Of a stretch of 20,210 nucleotides of DNA, positions 1 through 8,020 are shown piece by piece. The notes below the pieces were generated by a model. That model searched no databases. It saw only the letters and a list, made by a program, of their open reading frames with translations, and was not told the DNA's origin. The stretch comes from JBAVVD01 sp049697115 (GTDB lineage: Bacteria; Acidobacteriota; Aminicenantia; Aminicenantales; UBA4085), in NCBI GenBank assembly GCA_049697115.1, contig JBAVVD010000099.1, forward strand, positions 1 through 20,210. The letters run 5' to 3'. Within the stretch, counting starts at the first letter, position 1; each line of letters opens with the position of its first letter. The position numbers were made by a program, and so were the translations under genes.

Positions 1-259
1 CATGCCCAGGACAATCAATGTGCGCATAATGCCGATTCGCCGTCTCATACTCGATGTGCGCAATCTGTATCGTCAGCCCCCGCTCCTTCTCCTCCGGCGC
101 ATTGTCTATCTGCCCAAACTCCACATACTTCACCTTCTTGTTCGCATGGCTCAATACCTTCGTGATCGCCGACGTCAGCGTCGTCTTCCCGTGATCCACA
201 TGCCCGATCGTCCCTATGTTTAAATGCGGTTTCGTCCGTTCAAACTTCGCCTTCGCCAT
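1..259 (-). CDS. tuf: Elongation factor Tu, N-terminal part (cut by window edge)
   Basis: GTPase that carries aminoacyl-tRNA to the ribosome in the cytoplasm. Only the first 86 codons are inside the window. They begin MAKAKFERTKPHLNIGTIGH and contain the P-loop GHVDHGKT (about residues 19-26), the switch I region with RGLTI, and the start of the G3 motif DCPGH at the window edge. The ATG at 257-259 is preceded by a good Shine-Dalgarno sequence (AGGAGGT). The gene follows four tRNA genes on the same strand, the arrangement known for tufB in E. coli, so it is probably co-transcribed with them. Identification is near certain; completeness cannot be judged. Confidence 0.97.
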   Translation of the reverse strand, partial: MAKAKFERTKPHLNIGTIGHVDHGKTTLTSAITKVLSHANKKVKYVEFGQIDNAPEEKERGLTIQIAHIEYETANRHYAHIDCPGH

Positions 260-310
260 TCCCTTTTACCTCCTATTCCTTGGTTTAATGGCACATTATT
301 ATATGATTTA

Positions 311-383
<73 letters not shown>

Positions 384-403
384 ACCATAATTATTTTGAG
401 TCA

Positions 404-476
404 AGCGGGAAACGGGACTCGAACCCGCGACCAACGGCTTGGAAGGCCGATGCTCTACCAACTGAGCTATTCCCGC
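404..476 (-). tRNA. tRNA-Gly (anticodon UCC)
   Basis: 73-nt cloverleaf with acceptor GCGGGAA/TTCCCGC, D-arm GCTCAGTTGGTAGAGC, anticodon loop CTTCCAA (anticodon TCC) and T-loop TTCGAGT. CCA is not encoded. It lies 20 nt upstream of tRNA-Thr(GGU) in the same presumed transcript. Confidence 0.96.
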
Positions 477-481
477 TTATC

Positions 482-564
482 TGGGCAGGGAAGGATTCGA
501 ACCTCCGAAGCGTTTCCGCAGCGGGTTTACAGCCCGCCCCATTTGGCCACTTTGGTACCTGCCC
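482..564 (-). tRNA. tRNA-Tyr (anticodon GUA)
   Basis: 83-nt class II tRNA with acceptor GGGCAGG/CCTGCCC, anticodon loop CTGTAAA (anticodon GTA) closed by GCGGG/CCCGC, a long variable arm as expected for bacterial tRNA-Tyr, T-loop TTCGAAT and discriminator A. CCA is not encoded. Only 5 nt separate it from tRNA-Gly. Confidence 0.95.
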
Positions 565-659
565 ATCTCCAAACTGCATCTCCATTATTTGATGATTGAG
601 CCTCACGCGCTTACCTTCTGGAGCCACCGCGGCGGCTCGCTCATTTACTACCTGCATTG

Positions 660-732
660 AGCCAGCGAAGGGACTCGAACCCCCGACCCGCTGATTACAA
701 ATCAGCCGCTCTACCAACTGAGCTACGCTGGC
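660..732 (-). tRNA. tRNA-Thr (anticodon UGU)
   Basis: 73-nt cloverleaf with acceptor GCCAGCG/CGCTGGC, D-arm GCTCAGTTGGTAGAGC, anticodon loop TTTGTAA (anticodon TGT) closed by GCTGA/TCAGC, and T-loop TTCGAGT. CCA is not encoded. It is the first gene of the tRNA-tuf cluster; about 95 nt separate it from tRNA-Tyr. Confidence 0.95.
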
Positions 733-880
733 ATAATTTCCAGCTCTTGTGAATACGGCTAAAATCAGGAGTATAAATTGAAGAGAAAAATCTATTTTTT
801 AGTATAGTTTTTCTCTAGTTCCTTTAAGAAAGTAGTTGTAACAGCTCACAGCCAGAAAAAAATGAAAATATACAGCCGCC

Positions 881-909
881 ATCCTATACGAATTTCAGGA
901 TTTTGTCAA
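881..909 (-). promoter_or_regulatory. Candidate sigma70-type promoter of the tRNA-tuf operon
   Basis: On the minus strand TTGACA (904-909) is followed after 17 nt by TAGGAT (881-886), a fair -10 box, and then by the G/C-rich stretch GGCGGC where transcription would begin. A G/C-rich discriminator is typical of stable-RNA promoters under stringent control. The start would lie near 874, about 140 nt before tRNA-Thr(UGU). Two further TATACT-like boxes at 801-806 and 770-775 lack good -35 partners. A 9-bp inverted repeat (782-790 and 808-816) surrounds the first of them. Confidence 0.5.
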
Positions 910-933
910 GAGCCTTGTTTTCTTCCGGGACCT

Positions 934-1428
934 CTATTTTATAGGCTGTCTGCGCATTCCTCTTGCCCGGTCCACTTTTTCCCCTAATCCCCGGAAAAAA
1001 TCGATAGAAAACAATAAATACTTTGCTTTCTGGATCGTGCTTAAATTTTCTTCAAAATTCTTCTCCAGTTCTTCATCTTTCTGCTTTAATAGAATTCTCA
1101 GGTTTTTCAAGCTTTCCAGTTTCCCATTGATCTCCGCCTCATTAGGAGTCCGCTCCTTGAGCATCAGCCGGAGGCTCCTAACCTCGCCGCTCCACTGCTT
1201 CTGGATTTCCAATTTTTCCTTCTCAATCCGGTTGACAATCGGAAATATCTTGGCCGTCTGCTCTTCGGTCAAATCCAATAATTGTGTCATCCGGAGCAGC
1301 CTTAAAGTCATAATGTTTTTCCGGAGTCTCTGTCGGTTCTGCAGATTTTCGTCCTGAACCGCTGCGAAAAAAGGAGCACTCAAAAAGGACAAAATCCCTA
1401 AAAACAATAAAATCTTTTTGGCTGTCAT
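934..1428 (-). CDS. Spy/CpxP-like periplasmic LTxxQ-type protein
   Basis: About 164 aa, probably exported. It starts MTAKKILLFLGILSFLSAPF, a basic n-region and hydrophobic core that look like a signal peptide with possible cleavage after FFA. The mature part is almost entirely charged helix and contains LDLTEEQTAKIFPI, matching the LTxxQ signature of the Spy/CpxP family of periplasmic chaperones and metal or stress sensors. I chose the ATG at 1428 because AGGAGGAG stands just before it; an in-frame start at 1473 would overlap the upstream gene. It is the third gene after an ECF sigma and its anti-sigma factor, so it may be an effector or sensor of that regulon. The exact role is unknown. Confidence 0.7.
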   Translation of the reverse strand: MTAKKILLFLGILSFLSAPFFAAVQDENLQNRQRLRKNIMTLRLLRMTQLLDLTEEQTAKIFPIVNRIEKEKLEIQKQWSGEVRSLRLMLKERTPNEAEINGKLESLKNLRILLKQKDEELEKNFEENLSTIQKAKYLLFSIDFFRGLGEKVDRARGMRRQPIK

Positions 1429-1438
1429 CAGACTCCTC

Positions 1439-2050
1439 CTAGGATCCAATCTCTTTTCTGATCTCCGACTCAATAAATTTAAGTTCCTCTTCTGTCAGTC
1501 CTTCCCAGAAGAGAGGACTGTTATAATCCATCGGGCTGATTCTTTCATAGACTCCTTCCACACTCTCATTGATGGAAGCGGCAATCACTGAGTTCAATTG
1601 ATTTTCAAGCTCAGGATTATTCCCAATTTCTCCGTAGACCCGTTCCACAGTTTCTTCAAAAGACAATGCATACATCTCTTGAGGGGACCGTTCACGGGAA
1701 AGCATGAGGAACAAGCCGAGCATAGCGATAAAAAGAGCACCGGCTCCGGCCCATGCCCATTTCCATCCAGTAGACAAAAGGGAAGGCCGAATTGTTTTAT
1801 GCCGGAAGCCGTCCGCTTCGGCGGCATCGATCTTCGCCTTTAACCGCGTGAGGGACTCCTGCCAGTATTCCGGAGCGATGTCAGGAGTGGAGAAAGTCTT
1901 CGCCCTTTCCTGGATTGTCTCCAGGCGCTGTTTATAGGACCGGCAAAAGGGACATTTCTGGAGATGCGCTTCGACATTTTTTTGTTTTTTCCGGCTCAAT
2001 TCTCCGTCCAGATAGTCGGAGAGCCATCTCTCGATTCTTTTACAGTCCAT
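1439..2050 (-). CDS. Zinc-binding transmembrane anti-sigma factor
   Basis: 203 aa. The N-terminal cytoplasmic part (MDCKRIERWLSDYLDGELS) leads into HLQKCPFC, the HxxxCxxC motif of zinc-containing anti-sigma (ZAS) domains, around residues 29-36. One transmembrane helix follows (WAWAGAGALFIAMLGLFLML, mid-protein), then an acidic helical C-terminal region predicted outside the membrane. The family binds and holds its cognate ECF sigma factor at the membrane. The start at 2050 overlaps the sigma gene's last 11 nt and has GGAGG upstream, which indicates translational coupling. A longer frame up to 2227 runs through the sigma gene and is not used. Confidence 0.82.
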   Translation of the reverse strand: MDCKRIERWLSDYLDGELSRKKQKNVEAHLQKCPFCRSYKQRLETIQERAKTFSTPDIAPEYWQESLTRLKAKIDAAEADGFRHKTIRPSLLSTGWKWAWAGAGALFIAMLGLFLMLSRERSPQEMYALSFEETVERVYGEIGNNPELENQLNSVIAASINESVEGVYERISPMDYNSPLFWEGLTEEELKFIESEIRKEIGS

Positions 2051-2621
2051 GGTGCTCTTCCTCCAAATAGGGTCTGAGCCTGGCCTGAAGAATTTTTCGC
2101 GCCTTGTGCATCCTCCAGGAAACAGTATTTTCCGAGCAGCCCAGAGCTTCAGCCGCCTGGCCGTGAGACAGGCCCTGAAATACCACCAGATTAAAAGAGG
2201 CCTTGTAGGCCAAGGGTAAAGAATCAAGCGCCTCGTTTATTTTCTCGCTGAGTTCTTTTTTCAGAGAACCGCCTTCCGGAGAGAAAGCCGCATATTCGGA
2301 TTTATGAAAGGGAGAAAGATGATCGGCAAACTCTTCTCTGCCTTTCTCCCGGGACTTCCGTTTCAGGAAATTCAAGGTCAAGTTCACCGCAATCCTGTAA
2401 ATCCAGGTGTAGAAACTCGATTTTTGCTTAAAACTCCTCAGGGCTTTATAGGCATAGAGGAAGGTCTCCTGGGTCAAATCGTCCGCATCCTGATGGTTTC
2501 GCGTCATCCCGAACACCGTATAATAAATCTTCTCCTGAAAACGGCGCGCCAGCTCTGTAAACGCTTCCACATCGCCTTTTTTGGCCCGGCCGACCAGAGC
2601 ATCATCCGTCCGTTCTTCCAT
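2040..2621 (-). CDS. ECF-family RNA polymerase sigma factor (RpoE-like)
   Basis: About 193 aa, the usual ECF size. Region 2 contains DADDLTQETFLYAYKAL and SSFYTWIYRIAVN. Region 4 is a helix-turn-helix with LSHGQAAEALGCSENTVSWR followed by MHKARKIL. The protein directs RNA polymerase to a stress regulon and is presumably held by the anti-sigma factor encoded downstream. The start is uncertain: the frame opens at a TTG at 2648, but a TATAAT box overlaps that codon, so the ATG at 2621 (MEERTDDALVGRA) is preferred although its ribosome site is weak. It is divergent from purB. Confidence 0.85.
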   Translation of the reverse strand: MEERTDDALVGRAKKGDVEAFTELARRFQEKIYYTVFGMTRNHQDADDLTQETFLYAYKALRSFKQKSSFYTWIYRIAVNLTLNFLKRKSREKGREEFADHLSPFHKSEYAAFSPEGGSLKKELSEKINEALDSLPLAYKASFNLVVFQGLSHGQAAEALGCSENTVSWRMHKARKILQARLRPYLEEEHHGL

Positions 2622-2647
2622 ATTTTCATTCACTTTTTTAGACAACA

Positions 2648-2653
2648 ATTATA
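2648..2653 (-). promoter_or_regulatory. Possible -10 box for the sigma/anti-sigma operon
   Basis: A perfect TATAAT lies on the minus strand about 27 nt before the preferred ATG of the sigma gene. I see no convincing TTGACA-like -35 box, nor a clear ECF-type GGAAC box at the right distance, so autoregulation cannot be claimed from the sequence. Confidence 0.35.
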
Positions 2654-2713
2654 CCGAATCCTTTGGCCGGATCCCAGATGAAAAAGAAGCCGCCTCGATC
2701 CCTCCTCTTTCAA

Positions 2714-2742
2714 TTGACATCCATCAGGCTTGTTGATATGAT
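2714..2742 (+). promoter_or_regulatory. Strong sigma70-type promoter of the pur operon
   Basis: TTGACA (2714-2719), 17-nt spacer, TATGAT (2737-2742). The predicted start is near 2749, giving a leader of about 35 nt before purB. I see no riboswitch-sized leader and no obvious PurR operator, so any purine control would have to be through a site I cannot recognise. Confidence 0.75.
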
Positions 2743-2783
2743 TTGACCTCAATTTCCATGAAAATTTTTCAGGGACCTCTTCC

Positions 2784-4085
2784 ATGATTGAACGTTACAC
2801 AAATCCCGAGATGGGGGTTGTTTGGAGCGAGGAAAACAAATACCGCAAATGGCTGGATGTGGAGATTGCCGTCTGTGAGGCCTGGACCAAACTGGGAAAA
2901 ATCCCTCCGTCTGCACTCAAGCGGATCAGGGCCAAAGCCGGCTTCTCCATGGAGCGCATCGAGGAAATCGAAAAAGTCGTCAAGCATGATGTCGTTGCTT
3001 TTCTCTCTTCCGTGGCCGAGAAGGTCGGCGAAGACGCCCGGTACATCCATCTGGGGCTGACTTCTTATGATGTCGTCGACACCGCCCTCTCGCTCCTCAT
3101 GAAAGAATCCCTGGAGAAAGTCCTCCGGCGTTTGAAGGAACTGAAGGGTATCCTCAGGAAAGAGGCCCTCCGCCATAAAAACACCGTCTGTATCGGGCGG
3201 ACGCACGGCATCCACGCCGAACCGATCACTTTTGGGTTCAAGCTCCTCGTTTGGTATGAAGAGGTCAAGCGGCATCTGACCAGAGTGGAAAAAGCCCTGG
3301 AAGTCATCAGCGTCGGCCGTATCTCCGGCTCTGTCGGCACCTATATTCATCTGGATCCCAGGATTGAGGTCATGGCTCTTAAAAAGCTCGGCCTTCGGCC
3401 GGCCCGGGTTTCCACACAGGTTCTCCAGCGCGACCGTCATGCAGAGGTCATGGCGGTTCTGGCCCTTATCGGTTCCTCTCTCGAAAAGTTCGCCGTGGAA
3501 ATCCGCCACCTTCAGAGGAGTGAAGTGCTCGAGCTGGAAGAACCCTTCACCAAAGGCCAGAAAGGCTCTTCCTCCATGCCGCATAAAAAGAATCCGGTGC
3601 GCTGCGAAAGGATTTCCGGATTGGCCCGTCTCATCCGGGCAAATCTTCACGTCGCCCTGGAGAATATTCCGCTCTGGCACGAGCGGGACATCTCTCATTC
3701 TTCGGCGGAAAGGGTCATCTTTCCCGACTCTTTCATCCTTGCTGACTTCATGCTGACCGAGACCATTGACATCCTCAACAACTGGATCGTCCACCCGGAC
3801 AGAATGGAAAAAAATATCCAGGCCACCCGCGGATTGATCTTCTCCCAGAGCGTGCTTCTCGCCCTGACGGGAAAAGGCCTCTCGCGGGAAGACGCTTACC
3901 AGCTTGTCCAGAGAAACAGCCTGCGCGCCTGGAAAGAAAATCTCGACTTCCAACAGCTTGTTCGGACCGATCCGGATATCCGGAAAACTCTCTCTTCCGG
4001 AGAAATTGGACAGTGCTTCTCCCTCAAGCCCTACTTGGGTAAAATGGATACTATTTTTAAAAAGGTTCTCAGCGATGAAAGTTAG
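2784..4085 (+). CDS. purB: Adenylosuccinate lyase
   Basis: 433 aa, the usual short bacterial length. It catalyses two beta-eliminations: SAICAR to AICAR in IMP synthesis and adenylosuccinate to AMP. The fumarase/aspartase-superfamily signature GSSSMPHKKNP is at residues 261-271, with its flexible catalytic-serine loop. The N-terminal MIERYTNPEMGVVWSEENKY, the region with TSYDVVDTA, and GRTHGIHAEPITFG (a conserved histidine region) are all typical. It is the first gene of a five-gene purine operon and overlaps purS by 11 nt. Identification is firm. Confidence 0.97.
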   Translation: MIERYTNPEMGVVWSEENKYRKWLDVEIAVCEAWTKLGKIPPSALKRIRAKAGFSMERIEEIEKVVKHDVVAFLSSVAEKVGEDARYIHLGLTSYDVVDTALSLLMKESLEKVLRRLKELKGILRKEALRHKNTVCIGRTHGIHAEPITFGFKLLVWYEEVKRHLTRVEKALEVISVGRISGSVGTYIHLDPRIEVMALKKLGLRPARVSTQVLQRDRHAEVMAVLALIGSSLEKFAVEIRHLQRSEVLELEEPFTKGQKGSSSMPHKKNPVRCERISGLARLIRANLHVALENIPLWHERDISHSSAERVIFPDSFILADFMLTETIDILNNWIVHPDRMEKNIQATRGLIFSQSVLLALTGKGLSREDAYQLVQRNSLRAWKENLDFQQLVRTDPDIRKTLSSGEIGQCFSLKPYLGKMDTIFKKVLSDES

Positions 4086-4320
4086 GATTCTGGTCTCATT
4101 CAAAGAGAGTGTCCTCGATCCCCAGGGATTGACGGTTAAGAACGCCCTTCATACTCTGGGCTATCATTTTGTCAAAGACGTGCGGCAGGGAAAAATGTTT
4201 GAGGTTTCCCTGGACGGGCTTTCGGAGGAGGAAATACAAAAAGTCATCCCGGAAATCTCGGATAAGGTCCTGGCCAATCCCATCATCGAGAAATTCTCCT
4301 GGGAAATACTCAAAGATTGA
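4075..4320 (+). CDS. purS: Phosphoribosylformylglycinamidine synthase, PurS subunit
   Basis: 81 aa, the normal size for PurS, the small bridging subunit that couples the glutaminase PurQ to the synthetase PurL. It begins MKVRILVSFKESVLDPQG and has the typical NALHTLGYHFVKDVRQGK and carboxy-terminal NPIIEKFSWEI. The ATG at 4075 overlaps the purB 3' end by 11 nt, suggesting coupled translation. It lies directly before purQ, so the three-subunit FGAM synthase is encoded together. Confidence 0.95.
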   Translation: MKVRILVSFKESVLDPQGLTVKNALHTLGYHFVKDVRQGKMFEVSLDGLSEEEIQKVIPEISDKVLANPIIEKFSWEILKD

Positions 4321-4333
4321 GCGAAGAGGTAAA

Positions 4334-5017
4334 TTGAAGTTCGGAGTCATCATTTTCCCCGGATCGAATTGCGACTATGACACCTATCATGTTCTGAATG
4401 ACGTTTTCCGACAGCCAACCGTTTTCCTGTGGCACAAAGATCATGACCTGCACAACGTTGACTGCGTGGTCCTTCCGGGTGGGTTTTCCTACGGGGATTA
4501 TCTCCGGTCGGGTGCCATCGCCAAATTCTCGCCTCTGATGCAGGAAGTCGGGGAATTCGCCGAAAAAGGGGGTCTGGTGCTCGGCATCTGCAACGGGTTC
4601 CAGGTTCTTCTGGAACTGCGGCTTCTTCCCGGCGCCATGCTCAGAAATAAGAACCTGAAATTCCTCTGCCAGTTTGTCCATCTGCGCATCGAAAACGTCC
4701 GCACCCGCTTCTCCTCAAAAGGAAAGAAGGAGCAGATTCTGAAAATCCCGATCGCCCATTTTGACGGAAATTACTATGCGCCTCCCGATATCCTTCAGGA
4801 AATTGAAGAAAACGGACAGGTCGTTTTCCGGTATGCGGACGCGGACGGCCGGCTCACGGAGGAAGGCAATGTCAACGGCTCTCTTGACGGCATTGCCGGA
4901 CTCATCAACCGGAAAGGAAACGTCCTGGGCATGATGCCCCATCCGGAGCGGGCCTCAGAGGTACTGCTGGGAAGCACGGACGGCCGGGTGATATTTGAAT
5001 CGATCATAGGAAAATAA
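4334..5017 (+). CDS. purQ: Phosphoribosylformylglycinamidine synthase, glutaminase subunit PurQ
   Basis: 227 aa class I glutamine amidotransferase that hydrolyses glutamine and channels ammonia to PurL. Visible residues are the FPGSNCDYDT start, GFSYGDYLRSGAIA, the nucleophile in LGICNGFQVL, and the catalytic His/Glu in MMPHPERASE near the C-terminus. The start is a TTG at 4334, with AGAGGT just upstream and the conserved KFGVIIFPGSN directly after it. An in-frame extension back to 4169 would run through purS and is not credible. It sits 13 nt after purS. Confidence 0.95.
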   Translation: MKFGVIIFPGSNCDYDTYHVLNDVFRQPTVFLWHKDHDLHNVDCVVLPGGFSYGDYLRSGAIAKFSPLMQEVGEFAEKGGLVLGICNGFQVLLELRLLPGAMLRNKNLKFLCQFVHLRIENVRTRFSSKGKKEQILKIPIAHFDGNYYAPPDILQEIEENGQVVFRYADADGRLTEEGNVNGSLDGIAGLINRKGNVLGMMPHPERASEVLLGSTDGRVIFESIIGK

Positions 5018-5035
5018 TAAAGGCAATAGAATTCA

Positions 5036-7240
5036 ATGATCGAACAAAAAACTCTTAAAGACCACAACCTGACCCAGGCGGAATACGACCGCATCGTGGA
5101 GCTTGTGGGCCGAGAGCCGAACATCACCGAGCTCGGGATTTTCTCCCTCATGTGGTCTGAACACTGCAGCTACAAAAGCTCCAGATTCCATCTCAAGAAA
5201 CTTCCCACCAAGGGAACGCACGTCATCCAGGGGCCTGGAGAGAATGCGGGAATCGTGGACATCGGGGACGGGCTGGCCCTTGTCTTTAAAATCGAATCCC
5301 ACAACCACCCTTCCTTCATTGAGCCCTTTCAGGGGGCCGCCACCGGAGTTGGAGGCATTCTCCGCGATATTTTCACCATGGGAGCCAGGCCTATTGCCCT
5401 GCTCGATTCTCTCCGCTTCGGACCGCTGACCTCGCCGAAGAACAAGGCCATTATGGAAGGCGTCGTTTCGGGCATTTCCGCCTATGGAAATTCCATGGGT
5501 GTTCCCACTGTCGGCGGCGAAGTCTATTTCAATAATTGTTATTCTCTGAATCCTCTGGTGAATGTCTTCTGCCTGGGAATAGTGGAAAAAGACAAAATTT
5601 TTTATGCCAAGGCCGAAGGGAAAGGAAATTCCGTTCTCTACGTCGGGTCCATGACCGGGCGAGACGGCATCCACGGCGCGACCATGGCTTCTGCGGAATT
5701 CGGGAAGGAGACAGAGCACAAGCGGCCGAATGTTCAGGTGGGAGATCCTTTTAAGGAAAAGCTCCTTCTGGAAGCCTGTCTGGAAGTAATGGCCAAAGGT
5801 CTGATTGTCGGCATCCAGGACATGGGCGCGGCCGGGCTGACCTGCTCGACTACGGAAATGGCGGCCAAATCCGGAACAGGAATTGCCATCAACCTTGACT
5901 TTGTTCCCCAGCGGGAAGCCGGCATGACCCCCTATGAAATCATGCTCTCCGAGTCCCAGGAGAGAATGCTCATTGTGGCCAAGAGAGAAAAAGTCAAAGA
6001 AGTTCAGGAAATTTTTGCCAAGTGGGACTTGGATGCCGTCGTCATCGGAGAGGTCACTGAAGGAGGAAAACTCCAGGTCCGGAGCGGAGGTCAAGTCGTG
6101 GTCGATATTCCGGTCTCGGCTGTTATTGACCTCTGCCCCATCTACCACAGGGAAATGAAAGCGCCGGCGGGCAAAGAGGATGCGCTCGATTTAACTACAA
6201 TCCCTCTCCCTCAAGACTGCAACCAGGCGCTCCGAAGCCTGCTTTCTTCACCGACCATCGCCGACAAAGAGTGGGTGTTTCGGCAGTACGACCATATGGT
6301 TCAGACCAACACCATGGTCCTCCCCGGAGCCGATGCATCTGTCCTGAGAATTAAAGGTTCCCGAAAGGGCATTGCCGTCACCCTCGACGGGAATGCGCTC
6401 TATGCCCACTTGGAACCCCGAACAGGAGGGATGATCGCCGTGGCCGAGGCCTGCCGCAACCTGGCCTGCGTGGGCGCGCGTCCGGTGGGAGTAACCAACT
6501 GTCTGAATTTCGGCAACCCGGAGAAGCCGGAAATCATGTGGCAGTTCAAAGAGGTCATCGAAGGAATGGCCGAAGCCTGCACGGCCTTTGCCATCCCTGT
6601 CACCGGCGGCAACGTGAGCTTCTATAACGAGACGGAGGGCATCTCGATCTTCCCGACTCCTGTGCTCGGTATCGTGGGCGTCGTGGAGGATACGGCTGCA
6701 GTGATTGCTCCGGGATTTGAAGAAGAAGGGAACAGCATCGTTCTTCTCGGAGAGAATAAAGAAGAGCTCGGCGGCTCGGAATATATCCGAGTGCTCTTCC
6801 ATAAGGAAAAGGGACCGCCGCCCTCTCTCAACCTTAAAGAAGAAAAGCGTGTCCATGACCTCTGCATCGAGTCCATCGAAAAGAACCTCCTTTGTTCGGC
6901 CCATGACGTATCCGAAGGAGGGCTGGCGACCTGCCTGTCCGAATGCTGTTTTTTCAGCCGGAAAAAAATGGGCGGCTGTGTCGAGCTCAAAGATCAAATC
7001 CGGCCCGACGCTCTTCTATTCGGAGAAACGCAGTCCAGGATTATTGTCACGGTTGAGGATTCCAAGCTCAAAAAGCTGTTGGAGCTGGCCGGAAAGAGAA
7101 AAGTTAAGGCAGCCGTCATCGGAAAAACCGGCGGGGAAAAAATTATCATCCGTCATAACGGCCGGGAGATGATTGCGCTCTCAGTCAAGGAAGCTTTCAG
7201 GACCTGGAAAGCATCTCTTCCGGGCTTTTTCAAGATTTAA
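5036..7240 (+). CDS. purL: Phosphoribosylformylglycinamidine synthase, PurL subunit
   Basis: 734 aa, the length of the small PurL type that needs PurS and PurQ (the fused gammaproteobacterial enzyme is about 1300 aa). It makes FGAM from FGAR, ATP and ammonia. Visible motifs include the N-terminal SLMWSEHCSYKSSR, GPGENAGIVDIGDG, KIESHNHPSFIEPFQGAATG (substrate/ATP-binding half), QDMGAAGLTCSTTEMA, and the second-half repeats GGNVSFYNET and AHDVSEGGLA. The ATG at 5036 is 18 nt after purQ and has only a weak ribosome site (AAAGG). Confidence 0.97.
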   Translation: MIEQKTLKDHNLTQAEYDRIVELVGREPNITELGIFSLMWSEHCSYKSSRFHLKKLPTKGTHVIQGPGENAGIVDIGDGLALVFKIESHNHPSFIEPFQGAATGVGGILRDIFTMGARPIALLDSLRFGPLTSPKNKAIMEGVVSGISAYGNSMGVPTVGGEVYFNNCYSLNPLVNVFCLGIVEKDKIFYAKAEGKGNSVLYVGSMTGRDGIHGATMASAEFGKETEHKRPNVQVGDPFKEKLLLEACLEVMAKGLIVGIQDMGAAGLTCSTTEMAAKSGTGIAINLDFVPQREAGMTPYEIMLSESQERMLIVAKREKVKEVQEIFAKWDLDAVVIGEVTEGGKLQVRSGGQVVVDIPVSAVIDLCPIYHREMKAPAGKEDALDLTTIPLPQDCNQALRSLLSSPTIADKEWVFRQYDHMVQTNTMVLPGADASVLRIKGSRKGIAVTLDGNALYAHLEPRTGGMIAVAEACRNLACVGARPVGVTNCLNFGNPEKPEIMWQFKEVIEGMAEACTAFAIPVTGGNVSFYNETEGISIFPTPVLGIVGVVEDTAAVIAPGFEEEGNSIVLLGENKEELGGSEYIRVLFHKEKGPPPSLNLKEEKRVHDLCIESIEKNLLCSAHDVSEGGLATCLSECCFFSRKKMGGCVELKDQIRPDALLFGETQSRIIVTVEDSKLKKLLELAGKRKVKAAVIGKTGGEKIIIRHNGREMIALSVKEAFRTWKASLPGFFKI

Positions 7241-7252
7241 ACGGAGAACAAA

Positions 7253-7930
7253 ATGTTTTCCTTATTTATTATACAAAAGGAAACCCAAATGGCCGAAGAA
7301 ATATTTGTCAGCCCGAAAAAGCACGGCCGGCTCATGGTCATGATTTCGGGCCGGGGGTCCAATTTCATGGCCATCCACGACGCCATCCTCGAAGGAAGAA
7401 TAAACGCCGAAATTGTCCTCGTCTTCAGCGACAAAGAGGACGCGCAGGGATTGAAAGTGGCCCGGGAGCGAGGCCTGGAAACCCTCTTCTACAACCCCAA
7501 GTTGTATGCGGCGCGCGAGGACTACGATAAAGACATCATCCAGGAAGCCAAAAAAAGAGAAGTGGACCTGATTTGCCTGGCCGGCTACATGCGGGTACTC
7601 CCGCCGCTGTTCTGCCGGGAGTTCAAAAATCGGATTATGAACATCCACCCCGCCCTGCTTCCCGCTTTTCCCGGCCTTCACGTCCAGCAGAAGGCCATCG
7701 ACTGGGGTGTAAGGTTCTCCGGCGTCACCGTCCATTTTGTCGCTGAGGAAGTGGACATGGGCCCGATCATCCTCCAGGCTGTAGTCCCCGTTCATCCGAA
7801 CGATACCGAAGAAACGCTAAGCGTCCGGATCCTCAAGGAAGAGCATAAAATCTATCCGGAATCCGTGAGGCTTTTTTTTGAGGGACGGCTCGAAGTGCGC
7901 GGCCGCCGTGTCTTCATCCAGCCCGAATAA
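7253..7930 (+). CDS. purN: Phosphoribosylglycinamide formyltransferase (10-formyl-THF type)
   Basis: About 225 aa. It transfers a formyl group from 10-formyltetrahydrofolate to GAR. Key features are the phosphate-binding ISGRGSNF loop, the catalytic Asn and His in MNIHPALLPAFPG, and the catalytic Asp in HFVAEEVDMGPII. Two starts are possible: the ATG at 7253 has GGAG 7 nt upstream; the ATG at 7289 (MAEEIFVSP) has AAAGGA and is closer to the family's usual N-terminus. It is the last gene of the pur operon. Its final 27 nt, the double stop TAATAA and a few bases more recur at 10159-10193, marking the edge of an insert. Confidence 0.95.
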   Translation: MFSLFIIQKETQMAEEIFVSPKKHGRLMVMISGRGSNFMAIHDAILEGRINAEIVLVFSDKEDAQGLKVARERGLETLFYNPKLYAAREDYDKDIIQEAKKREVDLICLAGYMRVLPPLFCREFKNRIMNIHPALLPAFPGLHVQQKAIDWGVRFSGVTVHFVAEEVDMGPIILQAVVPVHPNDTEETLSVRILKEEHKIYPESVRLFFEGRLEVRGRRVFIQPE

Positions 7931-7935
7931 TAAAG
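7901..7935 (+). repeat. Direct repeat, copy 1 (3' end of purN)
   Basis: 35 bp covering the last codons of purN and its stop. It recurs at 10159-10193 with one mismatch (position 28, T here and C there). The copies enclose the insert holding the amidohydrolase, the integron cassette and the IS91 remnant. Confidence 0.9.
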
Positions 7936-7953
7936 CGGATCTGTTTCTTGATG

Positions 7954-7974
7954 AAAACCTCACAAAGAGGCTCA
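7954..7974 (-). terminator. Weak terminator-like hairpin after the amidohydrolase gene
   Basis: On the minus strand AGCCTC-TTTGT-GAGGTT can form a short stem (one G-U pair) followed by TTTTC. The stem is only about six pairs and the U-run is short. It lies about 50 nt after the amidohydrolase stop. Confidence 0.2.
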
Positions 7975-8020
7975 GTCGGCCACCATAGCCGAAAACCAAT
8001 TTCTTATTCTCACTCGCACA

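Noticed and set aside
782..816. Terminator formed by the 9-bp inverted repeat upstream of the tRNA cluster
   Set aside because: The stem is entirely A/T-rich with a 17-nt loop and no U-run follows on the minus strand.
2743..2783. Purine riboswitch or PurR operator before purB
   Set aside because: The leader is only about 35 nt and shows no aptamer-sized structure or palindromic operator.
2769..4103. 444-aa open frame on the minus strand opposite purB
   Set aside because: Exact shadow of purB, which carries clear family motifs and its own promoter and overlaps purS in the expected way.
4169..4333. Upstream extension of the purQ frame
   Set aside because: Runs through purS in another frame; the TTG at 4334 with AGAGGT fits the conserved PurQ N-terminus.
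5033..6148. 371-aa minus-strand frame opposite purL
   Set aside because: Shadow of purL without motifs or ribosome site.
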